A stretch of DNA of 64,000 nt from Streptomyces sp. TSRI0281 (lineage in GTDB: Bacteria > Actinomycetota > Actinomycetes > Streptomycetales > Streptomycetaceae), in NCBI RefSeq assembly GCF_001905125.1, contig NZ_LWLE01000036.1:299341-363340 (forward strand). The letters run 5' to 3'. The first letter of the stretch is position 1. Each line of letters opens with the position of its first letter. Of the stretch, positions 7,597 to 15,039 are shown in pieces. Position numbers and translations under genes: made by a program. The notes under the pieces are model-generated. The model was not told the origin of the DNA. It searched no databases and worked only from the letters and a program-made list of their open reading frames with translations.

Positions 7597-9101
7597 TGCC
7601 TCAGGTACTCGAATTCAAGCTGCCGGACCTCGGCGAGGGCCTGACCGAGGCGGAGATCGTGCGCTGGCTGGTGGAGGTCGGCGATGTCGTCGCCATCGAT
7701 CAGCCGGTCGTCGAGGTCGAGACGGCCAAGGCGATGGTGGAGGTGCCGTGTCCCTACGGGGGTGTGGTGACGGCGCGGTTCGGCGAGGAGGGTACGGAAC
7801 TTCCGGTCGGGGCTCCACTGCTGACCGTCGCGGTCGGATCGGCGGGGACGGAGACGGCGGGGGCTGCCGGGGCGCCGTCGTCGGTGCGGTCGGCGGAGTC
7901 CGCCGGGTCCGCTGCGCGGCAGGGGAGCGTGGCCGGGGCGGGTTCCGGGCAGGGTTCCGGTTCCGGTGCGGTGGAGTCGTCCGGCAATGTGCTGGTGGGG
8001 TACGGGACGGGTGCTCCGGCGGCGCGGCGTCGCCGGATCCGGCCCGAGCGGCTGTCGGTCACGGCGTCCGAAGCCGCGCCGGTCGCTGTCGCCGCTGTTC
8101 CGGTTGCTGTGTCCCCTGCCGGTCCCGCACCGGTCGCGGCCGCTGCGCGGGGCCCGGTGGCGGTGGTATCGCCCCTGGTACGGAAGCTGGCGCGGCAGCA
8201 TGATCTCGATCTCCGGGAGCTGACGGGGTCGGGTCCGGACGGGCTGATCCTGCGTGCCGATGTCGAATCCGCGATCAGGACGGCGGAGACGGCCACTGCC
8301 ACGGCCGGGATTGCGACGGCCGGGGTTGCGACGGCCGGGGTTGCGGAGGCGGTGCCGTCCGAGGCTGTGGGGTCCCGAGCACGGGTCGCGGCGGACCGGG
8401 CCGGTGAACGGATTCCGTTGCGCGGGGTCCGGGGTGCGGTCGCCGACAAGCTGTCGCGCAGCCGGAGCGAGATTCCCGACGCCACGTGCTGGGTGGACGC
8501 GGATGCCACTGAGCTGATGGCCGCCAGAGCCGCGATGAACGCCGCGGGGGGTCCCTCCGCCGGGCCCAAGGTGTCGGTCCTCGCCCTGCTGGCCCGGATC
8601 TGTACGGCTGCTCTGGCCCGGTTCCCCGAGCTCAACTCCACGGTGGACCTGGCGGCGCGGGAGATCGTGCGGCTGCCCGGCGTGCACCTCGGCTTCGCGG
8701 CCCAGACGGAGCGCGGCCTCGTCGTCCCGGTCGTCCGGGACGCGCACGCGCGGAACGTGGAGTCGATCGGCGGCGAGATCGCCCGGCTGACCGAGGCGGC
8801 CCGGACCGGGGCGCTCACCCCGGCTCAGCTCACCGGCGGCACGTTCACGCTGAACAACTACGGCGTGTTCGGGGTCGACGGGTCGACGCCGATCATCAAC
8901 CACCCGGAGGCGGCGATGCTCGGCGTCGGCCGGATCATGGCCAAACCGTGGGTGCACAACGGTGAACTGGCCGTGCGCCAGGTCGTCCAGCTCTCGCTCA
9001 CCTTCGACCACCGGGTCTGTGACGGAGGCACGGCGGGCGGGTTCCTGCGGTACGTGGCCGACTGCGTGGAACAACCGGCGGTGCTGTTGCGCACGCTGTA
9101 G
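7596..9101 (+). CDS. bkdC: Branched-chain 2-oxo acid dehydrogenase E2 (lipoyl acyltransferase)
   Basis: The 501-residue protein has an N-terminal lipoyl domain with the lipoylated Lys at about position 45 (VVEVETAKAMVEVP), a peripheral-subunit-binding domain (VVSPLVRKLARQHDLDL, ELTGSGPDGLILRADVE) and a C-terminal catalytic acyltransferase domain with the active His at about 472 (FDHRVCDGG). The linkers are Ala/Gly/Val-rich. The one after the binding domain contains three 15-bp repeats (8301-8345) that encode ATAGV units, so its length may vary. The reaction transfers the acyl group from E1 to CoA. The E3 lipoamide dehydrogenase is not in this window and must be supplied from elsewhere. Confidence 0.92.
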   Translation: MPQVLEFKLPDLGEGLTEAEIVRWLVEVGDVVAIDQPVVEVETAKAMVEVPCPYGGVVTARFGEEGTELPVGAPLLTVAVGSAGTETAGAAGAPSSVRSAESAGSAARQGSVAGAGSGQGSGSGAVESSGNVLVGYGTGAPAARRRRIRPERLSVTASEAAPVAVAAVPVAVSPAGPAPVAAAARGPVAVVSPLVRKLARQHDLDLRELTGSGPDGLILRADVESAIRTAETATATAGIATAGVATAGVAEAVPSEAVGSRARVAADRAGERIPLRGVRGAVADKLSRSRSEIPDATCWVDADATELMAARAAMNAAGGPSAGPKVSVLALLARICTAALARFPELNSTVDLAAREIVRLPGVHLGFAAQTERGLVVPVVRDAHARNVESIGGEIARLTEAARTGALTPAQLTGGTFTLNNYGVFGVDGSTPIINHPEAAMLGVGRIMAKPWVHNGELAVRQVVQLSLTFDHRVCDGGTAGGFLRYVADCVEQPAVLLRTL

Positions 9102-9341
9102 CTGGGGCCGTAGCGGTAGCCGGGGCCGGGGCCGGGGCCGGGGCCGACGTGTCACGTCGACGCCGGAGCCGGGGCCGGCCTGCCGGGCCTGCCGCGCCTG
9201 CCGGGGTGTCACGTCGACGCCCGGGCCGGGCTGGGCCGGGGCGGGTCGGGTCTGGGTCGGGGCCGGGGCCGAACCGGGTTCGGCCGGTCACGGTCCGCCC
9301 CGGCGGGATCAGGGGTGGTGGGCGGCGCCCATACTCGACGC
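9102..9341. repeat. GC-rich intergenic repeats after bkdC
   Basis: This gene-free stretch starts with runs of GGGGCC-type hexamers. It contains two exact copies of GTGTCACGTCGACGCC (9149-9164 and 9206-9221). The first is part of a perfect 15-bp inverted repeat, CGACGTG-T-CACGTCG (9145-9159). No clear gene is seen. Immediately before the next gene CATACT lies 6-7 nt from its ATG, which suggests leaderless transcription. Confidence 0.55.
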
Positions 9342-10217
9342 ATGACCGCGTATGACGTGATCGTTCTTGCCGGAGGAGCCGCCAAGCGGCTCGGCGGCGC
9401 CGACAAGCCAGGGGTCCGGGTCGGTGGCCGCGCGCTGCTCGACCGGGTTCTCGCGGCCTGCGCCGGGGCCGCCACCACCGTTGTGGTGGGCAGCCGCAGG
9501 CCCACCGGGAGGCCCGTGACCTGGGCGCGCGAAGTCCCGGCGGGCGGTGGCCCCTTGGCGGCGCTCGGGGCCGGGGTGCGTCACACGTCGGCGGAGCGTG
9601 TTCTCGTACTCTCCGCCGACCTGCCGTTTCTGGGAGCGGGCACCGTCGAAGCCCTGCTGGCAGCCGCGGGGGAGGACGGCAGGGAAGGCGCCCTGTGCAC
9701 CGACCCGGACGGGCGTGACCAGCCCCTGGTGGCCGCCTATCGCGGCGAGCCGCTGCGCCGCGAGCTGGCGCTCCTGGCCACCGAGTACGGCAGCCTCGCC
9801 GGGCTTCCGCTGCGGTTGCTGACGGCCGAGCTGGATCTTGCCCGGGTCGACGCAGGACCTCTCGCCTCGTTCGACTGCGACACTTGGGAAGACGTCGCGG
9901 AAGCCAGGGGCCGTATCAGGGAGCATGGGACTGTGCTGGACGAATGGATCACCGCAGTCAAGAACGAACTGGGCATCGACCTCGACGTCGACACCGACGT
10001 CCTGCTCGACCTCGCCCGTGACGCCGCACACGGTGTCGCCCGGCCCGCCGCACCGCTCACGACCTTCCTGGTCGGGTACGCGGCAGCGAAGGCGAGCGAG
10101 GGAGCGGGTCCGCAAGGCGCTCCCGAGGCGGTGGCGGAGGCAGCCCGCAGGGCCGCCGCGCTGGCGCTGCGGTGGGAGGACGAGACGGCAGGCGGCGACG
10201 GGGCCGGGTCCCCATGA
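9342..10217 (+). CDS. MobA-like nucleotidyltransferase fused to a DUF6457-type domain
   Basis: The 291-residue protein begins with a nucleotidyltransferase domain (VIVLAGGAAKRLGGADKPGV, then GGGPLAALGAGV and LVLSADLPFL with the metal-binding Asp), as in MobA, which joins GMP to molybdopterin. After about residue 200 (LDEWITAVKNELGIDLDVD to the end) a small helical domain follows, of the type found alone or fused in actinobacteria. The next gene is moeA with an ATGA overlap, so a role in molybdenum cofactor synthesis is well supported by context. The guanylyltransferase reaction itself is inferred. The ATG at 9342 lacks a ribosome site and appears leaderless. Confidence 0.82.
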   Translation: MTAYDVIVLAGGAAKRLGGADKPGVRVGGRALLDRVLAACAGAATTVVVGSRRPTGRPVTWAREVPAGGGPLAALGAGVRHTSAERVLVLSADLPFLGAGTVEALLAAAGEDGREGALCTDPDGRDQPLVAAYRGEPLRRELALLATEYGSLAGLPLRLLTAELDLARVDAGPLASFDCDTWEDVAEARGRIREHGTVLDEWITAVKNELGIDLDVDTDVLLDLARDAAHGVARPAAPLTTFLVGYAAAKASEGAGPQGAPEAVAEAARRAAALALRWEDETAGGDGAGSP

Positions 10218-11692
10218 CCGCACGTGGCCCCGGGACCGGTGGCGCCTCCCCCGACGCGCCTTCGGAGGACGAGGAGCGCGCCGTCGAGCAGGCCCTGGCG
10301 CTGGTCGCTCACCTGCCCCATGACGCGCACCGCCCGCCGGACCCTGTCCCCGAAAGGGCCGGGGGCACCACACGCAGCGCCCCGCCCCCCTCCACCACAC
10401 CTTTCTCCCCCTCCACATCCCCCACGGTCGCACCCGGCCGCCGCGTCCACGCGCACCGCACCCGCGCCATGCCCTGGGACCGTGCCCGCGACCTTGCCTC
10501 TCGTGCGGGGCGGGCCTCGCCCGTCGCCGCCCTCCGGCTCCCCCTCGACCGGGCCCTGGGCCACGTCCTCGCCGAGCCGCTCGGCGCACTCACCGATCTG
10601 CCGTCCTTCGACACCTCGGCCATGGACGGCTGGGCCGTCGCAGGCCCGGGGCCGTGGGCCTACGAGGCGGGCGAGGGGATTCTGGCCGGACGCCGTGCGC
10701 CCGATCCGCTACCCGACGGCGGGGCGGTACGGATCGCGACCGGCGCCCGTGTCCCGGCGGACGCCACGGCCGTCATCCGCAGCGAGCACGCCCATGCCGA
10801 CGAGGCCAAGGGGCTGCTGTACGCACAGCGCGAGGTCGTTCCCGGGCAGGACATCAGGCCCCGGGGCCAGGAGTGCCGCTCCGGCGATCAACTGCTGCCC
10901 GTGGGAACACTGGTGACCCCCGCCGTGCTCGGCCTGGCCGCCGCGGCCGGGTACGACGCGTTGGCCGCCGTGGGCCGGCCTGTTGTCGAGGTCTTCGTAC
11001 TCGGCGACGAGCTGCTCACCTCAGGACTTCCGCACGACGGGCTGATCCGCGACGCACTCGGCCCCATGCTCGGCCCCTGGCTCCGGGCGATGGGAGCCGA
11101 GGTGTCCGGGCCCCGCCGGCTGGGGGACGACGCGGAGGCGCTGCGCCACGCCCTCACCACCTCACGGGCCGACCTGATCATCACGACCGGCGGGACCGCG
11201 GCGGGGCCGGTCGACCACGTTCACCCGGTTCTCGCCGAGGTCGGCGCAGAGCTGCTGGTCGACGGGGTCGCCGTGCGGCCCGGCCATCCGATGCTGCTGG
11301 CCGAACTGCCTTCGGACGGGCCCTATCTGGTCGGCCTTCCCGGCAATCCGCTCGCTGCCGTGTCGGGCCTGCTCACGCTCGCGGAACCGCTGCTCGGCGG
11401 GATCGCGGGACGCCCTTCCCAGGAGCCGTACCAGGCACTCGTCCATGCCGAGGTGCACGGGCACCCGCACGACACCCGGCTCGTCCCCGTGATCCACCGG
11501 GCAGGCCGTGCGGGCGGCCGGGACCACGTCGCACCCCTGCATTACAACGGTCCGGCGATGCTGCGCGGGGTTGCCGCGGCGGACGGGCTGGCCGTTGTGC
11601 CGCCGGGCGGGGTACGGTCCGGCACCGAGGTGGAGATCCTCGATCTACCGTGGGCCCCGGCGACGCCGTGGACGGAAGGGTGTTTCACGTGA
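10214..11692 (+). CDS. moeA: Molybdopterin molybdenumtransferase MoeA
   Basis: The 492-residue protein inserts molybdenum into adenylylated molybdopterin. The MoeA signature LPSFDTSAMDGWAVAG lies near residue 135, followed by IATGARVPADATAVIR and PRGQECRSGDQLLPVG. The central MoaB/Mog-like domain has ITTGGTAAGPVDHV, and LVGLPGNPLAAV is the conserved loop near the C-terminus. About 90 low-complexity Pro/Ser/Thr-rich residues precede the catalytic region, longer than in E. coli MoeA. Both ends overlap neighbours by 4 bp. The last bases, including the stop codon, lie inside a parS palindrome. Confidence 0.92.
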   Translation: MTARGPGTGGASPDAPSEDEERAVEQALALVAHLPHDAHRPPDPVPERAGGTTRSAPPPSTTPFSPSTSPTVAPGRRVHAHRTRAMPWDRARDLASRAGRASPVAALRLPLDRALGHVLAEPLGALTDLPSFDTSAMDGWAVAGPGPWAYEAGEGILAGRRAPDPLPDGGAVRIATGARVPADATAVIRSEHAHADEAKGLLYAQREVVPGQDIRPRGQECRSGDQLLPVGTLVTPAVLGLAAAAGYDALAAVGRPVVEVFVLGDELLTSGLPHDGLIRDALGPMLGPWLRAMGAEVSGPRRLGDDAEALRHALTTSRADLIITTGGTAAGPVDHVHPVLAEVGAELLVDGVAVRPGHPMLLAELPSDGPYLVGLPGNPLAAVSGLLTLAEPLLGGIAGRPSQEPYQALVHAEVHGHPHDTRLVPVIHRAGRAGGRDHVAPLHYNGPAMLRGVAAADGLAVVPPGGVRSGTEVEILDLPWAPATPWTEGCFT

Positions 11693-11696
11693 AACT
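11681..11696. other. parS site at the moeA/channel junction
   Basis: TGTTTCACGTGAAACT matches the ParB target TGTTTCACGTGAAACA at 15 of 16 bases. The GTG start of the channel gene and the TGA stop of moeA both fall within its centre and right arm. Confidence 0.8.
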
Positions 11697-12792
11697 TCCC
11701 GGCCATGACGCGATGGCCAGGCGCGCGGAGGAGCATGTCGTCACCACTCGGGTGATGCTGCCGCGCAGAGTCGTCGACGGACCGGCGCGGCAGGTCGCCA
11801 AGCGGCTGATGATGGCGCTGATGGTGCTGGCCGCCACCGTTCTCATCGTCTGGGTCGACCGTGGCGGCTACAACGACAACGCCGACGGCAAGGTCGATCT
11901 GCTGGACGCGGTGTACTACGCGACGGTCACCCTCTCCACCACCGGCTACGGCGACATCACCCCGTACGGAGACGGCGCCCGGCTGACCAACGTGGTGCTC
12001 GTGACACCGCTGCGCGTGCTCTTCCTCATCATCCTGGTCGGCACCACTCTTGAGGTCCTTACGGAACGGACCCGGGAGGACTTCCGGCTGAAGCGTTGGA
12101 GATCCAACTTGCGTGACCACACCGTCGTCGTCGGCTTCGGCACGAAGGGCCGATCGGCGATCCAGACCCTCTGTACCACCGGCCTGAAGAAGGAGCAGAT
12201 CGTCATCGTCGACCCGGCGTCGAAGGTGATCGAGGCGGCCAACGCCGAGGGCTTCACGGGGGTGCTCGGGGACGCGACCCGGAGCGATGTGCTGCTGCGG
12301 GCCGAGCTCCAGAAGGCCCGTCAGATCATCATCGCCACACAGCGGGACGACACGGCGGTACTGGTCGCGCTGACCGCGCGCCAGCTCAACCGCGGAGCGA
12401 AGATCGTGGCTGCGGTGCGCGAGGAGGAGAACGCGCCGTTGCTGCGGCAGTCCGGCGCCGATGCCGTGATCACCAGTGCCAGCGCGGCCGGCCGACTGCT
12501 CGGCCTCTCCGTACTCAGCCCGAGCGCGGGCACCGTGATGGAGGACCTGATCCAGCAGGGCAGCGGTCTCGATCTCGTCGAGCGGCCGGTGATAAAGGCC
12601 GAGGTGGGCAAGAGCGTCCGGGAGACGGAGGACCTGGTGGTCAGCGTGCTGCGCGGGCACCGGCTGCTCGGTTACGACGATCCGGCGGCCAGTCCCCTGC
12701 AGCTGACGGACCGGCTGATCACGATCGTGCGGGCGAGTCCGTCCCACACTTCGCCGACGAACAATCTGCCTCAGGCGCCGCAGCGCCCGTGA
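11689..12792 (+). CDS. 2-TM potassium channel with RCK (TrkA-N) domain
   Basis: The 367-residue protein has one membrane helix at about residues 41-58, a pore loop with the K+ selectivity filter TTGYGDITPYGD near residue 90, a second helix (VVLVTPLRVLFLIILVGTTL), then a cytoplasmic RCK domain starting DHTVVVGFGTKGRSAI, where the Gly-rich loop binds a nucleotide. This is the MthK/YugO architecture, so it should gate K+ flux in response to ligands. The GTG at 11689 is in a GTGA overlap with moeA. The functional link with molybdenum cofactor genes is not obvious; the coupling may be only positional. The C-terminus is Pro/Ser-rich. Confidence 0.88.
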   Translation: MKLPGHDAMARRAEEHVVTTRVMLPRRVVDGPARQVAKRLMMALMVLAATVLIVWVDRGGYNDNADGKVDLLDAVYYATVTLSTTGYGDITPYGDGARLTNVVLVTPLRVLFLIILVGTTLEVLTERTREDFRLKRWRSNLRDHTVVVGFGTKGRSAIQTLCTTGLKKEQIVIVDPASKVIEAANAEGFTGVLGDATRSDVLLRAELQKARQIIIATQRDDTAVLVALTARQLNRGAKIVAAVREEENAPLLRQSGADAVITSASAAGRLLGLSVLSPSAGTVMEDLIQQGSGLDLVERPVIKAEVGKSVRETEDLVVSVLRGHRLLGYDDPAASPLQLTDRLITIVRASPSHTSPTNNLPQAPQRP

Positions 12793-12940
12793 CCCGGAGC
12801 TGACGGGGCCGGCCTCGCCGCCCGCACCGGCCCCACCGGCTCCACCGCACGCAACGCACGCACCGACCGCATCGGGCAGACCGACAGCGCCGGACACGTA
12901 CCCGGCCCCACCGCGCGCACCTGCCCCATCGCGCGCATCC

Positions 12941-13020
12941 GGACGGGTGCGCGGACAGGACGGGTGCGCGGACAGGACGGGCGCGCGGACAGGACGGGCG
13001 CGCGGACCGGACGGGTGCGC
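12941..13020 (+). repeat. 17-bp tandem repeat, about 4.7 copies
   Basis: The unit GGACGGGTGCGCGGACA repeats at 12941, 12958, 12975 and 12992 with one or two substitutions, and a 12-bp partial copy follows at 13009. It fills the end of the gap after the channel gene (12793-13075). The rest of that gap is GC-rich with short CGCACGCAAC-type repeats and no gene. AGTAGCCT lies just before the next ATG. Confidence 0.85.
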
Positions 13021-13075
13021 CCGGTTCCGCCTGCCGTCGCGGGTCTCGTGGGCCGCACGGAGTAGCCTCGCGGCC

Positions 13076-14065
13076 ATGTATGCGATCACGATCCCCGAAC
13101 CCGGTGGCCCCGAGGCGCTCGTGTGGGCCGAGGTGTCCGATCCCGTACCCGGCGAGGGCGAGGTGCTCGTCGAGGTCGTGTCCAGCGCGGTCAACCGCGC
13201 CGATGTACTGCAACGGCAGGGCTTCTACAACCCGCCGCCCGGCGCCTCCCCCTACCCCGGTCTGGAGTGCGCGGGGCGCGTCGCGGCGCTCGGCCCGGGG
13301 GTGACCGGATGGTCGGTGGGCGACGAGGTGTGCGGGCTGCTGGCGGGCGGCGGGTACGCGGAGAAGGTCGCCGTACCGGCCGGTCAGCTGCTGCCCGTAC
13401 CGGACGGCGTGGACCTGGCGATGGCCGCGGCGCTGCCCGAGGTGACCGCGACGGTGTGGTCCAACGTCTTCATGGTGGCCCACCTGCGCCCCGGCGAGAC
13501 ACTGCTCGTCCACGGCGGATCCAGCGGCATCGGCACGATGGCCATCCAGCTCGCCAAGGCGGTCGGCGCGCGGGTCGCGGTGACCGCGGGCGGACCGGAG
13601 AAGCTGGCGCGCTGCGCGGAGCTGGGAGCGGACATCCTCATCGACTACCGCGAACAGGACTTCGTCGATGAGCTCCGCAAGGCGACCGACGGCGCGGGCG
13701 CGGACGTCATCCTGGACATCGTCGGTGCGAAGTATCTGGACCGGAACGTGCAGGCGCTCGCCGTGAACGGCCGGCTCGCGATCATCGGCCTCCAAGGCGG
13801 CGTCAAGGGTGAGCTGAACCTGAGCGCCCTGCTGAGCAAGCGGGCCGCCATCACCGCCACGTCCTTGCGGGGCCGCCCGCTCGCCGAGAAGGCCTCGATC
13901 GTCGCGGCCGTGCGCGAACATGTGTGGCCGCTGATCGGCGGGGGCGTCGTCCGGCCGGTCGTGGACCGCACGGTGCCGATGGAGGACGCCGCTCAGGCGC
14001 ACCGGGTGCTGGAATCCAGTGCGCACATCGGCAAGGTGCTCCTGCTCGCGCCCGCTTCCGCGTGA
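13076..14065 (+). CDS. NAD(P)H:quinone oxidoreductase (PIG3/zinc-independent MDR family)
   Basis: The 329-residue protein is a medium-chain dehydrogenase/reductase without zinc ligands. It begins MYAITIPEPGGPEALVWAEV, has an NRADVLQRQGFYNPPPGASPYPG-type segment in parts, and a Rossmann motif LLVHGGSSGIGTMAIQLAKAVGA near residue 142. This set matches quinone oxidoreductases of the PIG3 group, which reduce quinones with NADPH. TAGCCT 7 nt before the ATG suggests a leaderless mRNA. A strong hairpin at 14190-14225 ends the transcript against the convergent gene. Confidence 0.88.
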   Translation: MYAITIPEPGGPEALVWAEVSDPVPGEGEVLVEVVSSAVNRADVLQRQGFYNPPPGASPYPGLECAGRVAALGPGVTGWSVGDEVCGLLAGGGYAEKVAVPAGQLLPVPDGVDLAMAAALPEVTATVWSNVFMVAHLRPGETLLVHGGSSGIGTMAIQLAKAVGARVAVTAGGPEKLARCAELGADILIDYREQDFVDELRKATDGAGADVILDIVGAKYLDRNVQALAVNGRLAIIGLQGGVKGELNLSALLSKRAAITATSLRGRPLAEKASIVAAVREHVWPLIGGGVVRPVVDRTVPMEDAAQAHRVLESSAHIGKVLLLAPASA

Positions 14066-14132
14066 GGCCTACCTCCCGCCTCCGTCCGAGGCGTACGGGA
14101 GGCGTACCTCCCGCTTCCGCGTGAGGCGTACC
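14051..14132 (+). repeat. Direct repeat covering the end of the oxidoreductase gene
   Basis: A 23-bp segment that starts CCCGCTTCCGCGTGAGGC (14051-14073, including the TGA stop) is repeated with one mismatch at 14110-14132. Partial copies of GAGGCGTACC lie between. The stop codon and terminal codons were therefore duplicated into the intergenic DNA. Confidence 0.7.
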
Positions 14133-14189
14133 CGATGGACGCCCGCCTGATCCGTACGCGACGGGCGTACGCGGCGCCGTTGACGCGGT

Positions 14190-14225
14190 CGGGCCCGGCA
14201 CACACCTCGCTGTGTGCCGGGCCCG
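14190..14225. terminator. Bidirectional hairpin terminator
   Basis: A perfect 15-bp stem (14190-14204 with 14211-14225, starting CGGGCCCGGCACACA) closes a 6-nt loop between two convergent genes. Confidence 0.85.
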
Positions 14226-14252
14226 TTCGGTCCGTCAGTGCTGTTCGGCGGG

Positions 14253-14801
14253 TTACAGGTAGGGGCCGGAGCGGATCGCTCCGTGCGGGTCACCGCCGCC
14301 GTCCTCGTCCTCGTGGCCCGTGCCGGGCGGCAGGGCGCGACGCATCTGTTCCAGCTGGGCGCGGGCCGCCATCTGCTGGGCGAACAGAGCGGTCTGGATG
14401 CCGTGGAAAAGGCCCTCCAGCCAGCCCACCAGCTGGGCCTGCGCGATCCTCAGTTCCGCTTCCGAGGGGATGGACTCCTCGGTGAACGGCAGCGAGAGCC
14501 GCTCCAGCTCCTCCACCAGCTCCGGGGCCAGCCCGTCCTCCAGTTCCTTCACGGAACTGGCGTGGATCTCCTTGAGCCTGACCCGGCTCGCCTCGTCGAG
14601 GGGAGCCGCTCTGACCTCCTCCAGGAGTTGCTTGATCATGCTGCCGATGCGCATGACCTTTGCGGGCTGTTCGACCATTTCCGTCACCGGGACCTCGCGC
14701 GACTCGTCGTCACTGGTACCGCCGCCGATAGCCATTCCGTCCTGTCCCACTACGAGGACCTGGGGGTGCTCCTGCGACCGGTCATTCCTCGGCATTTCCA
14801 T
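14253..14801 (-). CDS. bpa: Bacterial proteasome activator (Bpa/PafE) family protein
   Basis: The 182-residue protein has a predicted all-helical core (about residues 50-150, with VMRIGSMIKQLLEEVR, ELVEELERLSLPFTEE, AQAQLVGWLEGLFHGIQTALFAQQMAAR in shorter runs), matching the Bpa family that forms ATP-independent rings on the 20S proteasome. The C-terminus ends G-P-Y-L, an HbYX-like tail; mycobacterial Bpa ends G-Q-Y-L. That tail docks into the proteasome alpha ring. The N-terminal 40 residues are polar. The ATG at 14801 is chosen because longer readings run into repetitive intergenic sequence. The proteasome genes themselves are not in the window. Confidence 0.8.
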   Translation of the reverse strand: MEMPRNDRSQEHPQVLVVGQDGMAIGGGTSDDESREVPVTEMVEQPAKVMRIGSMIKQLLEEVRAAPLDEASRVRLKEIHASSVKELEDGLAPELVEELERLSLPFTEESIPSEAELRIAQAQLVGWLEGLFHGIQTALFAQQMAARAQLEQMRRALPPGTGHEDEDGGGDPHGAIRSGPYL

Positions 14802-15039
14802 GCGCCCATTCTCTCGCACACATGCCGTACACGACTGTGGTGCCCCCGGGAACGGATGATCCACCGTCCCTGGGGGCGCCGGAAGCAGCCGGGTCGGCCG
14901 TGTCGGACCAGGGTCGAGGGGGTGCGGTCGCACCTCCTCGCGGCCCTGATCAGCCCTCGCGGCACTGACCGGCTCTCGCGGCCCCGGTCGGCTCACGCGG
15001 CCAAGGTCAGCTCGCGCGACCCCGGTCGGCGGGGCGTGC

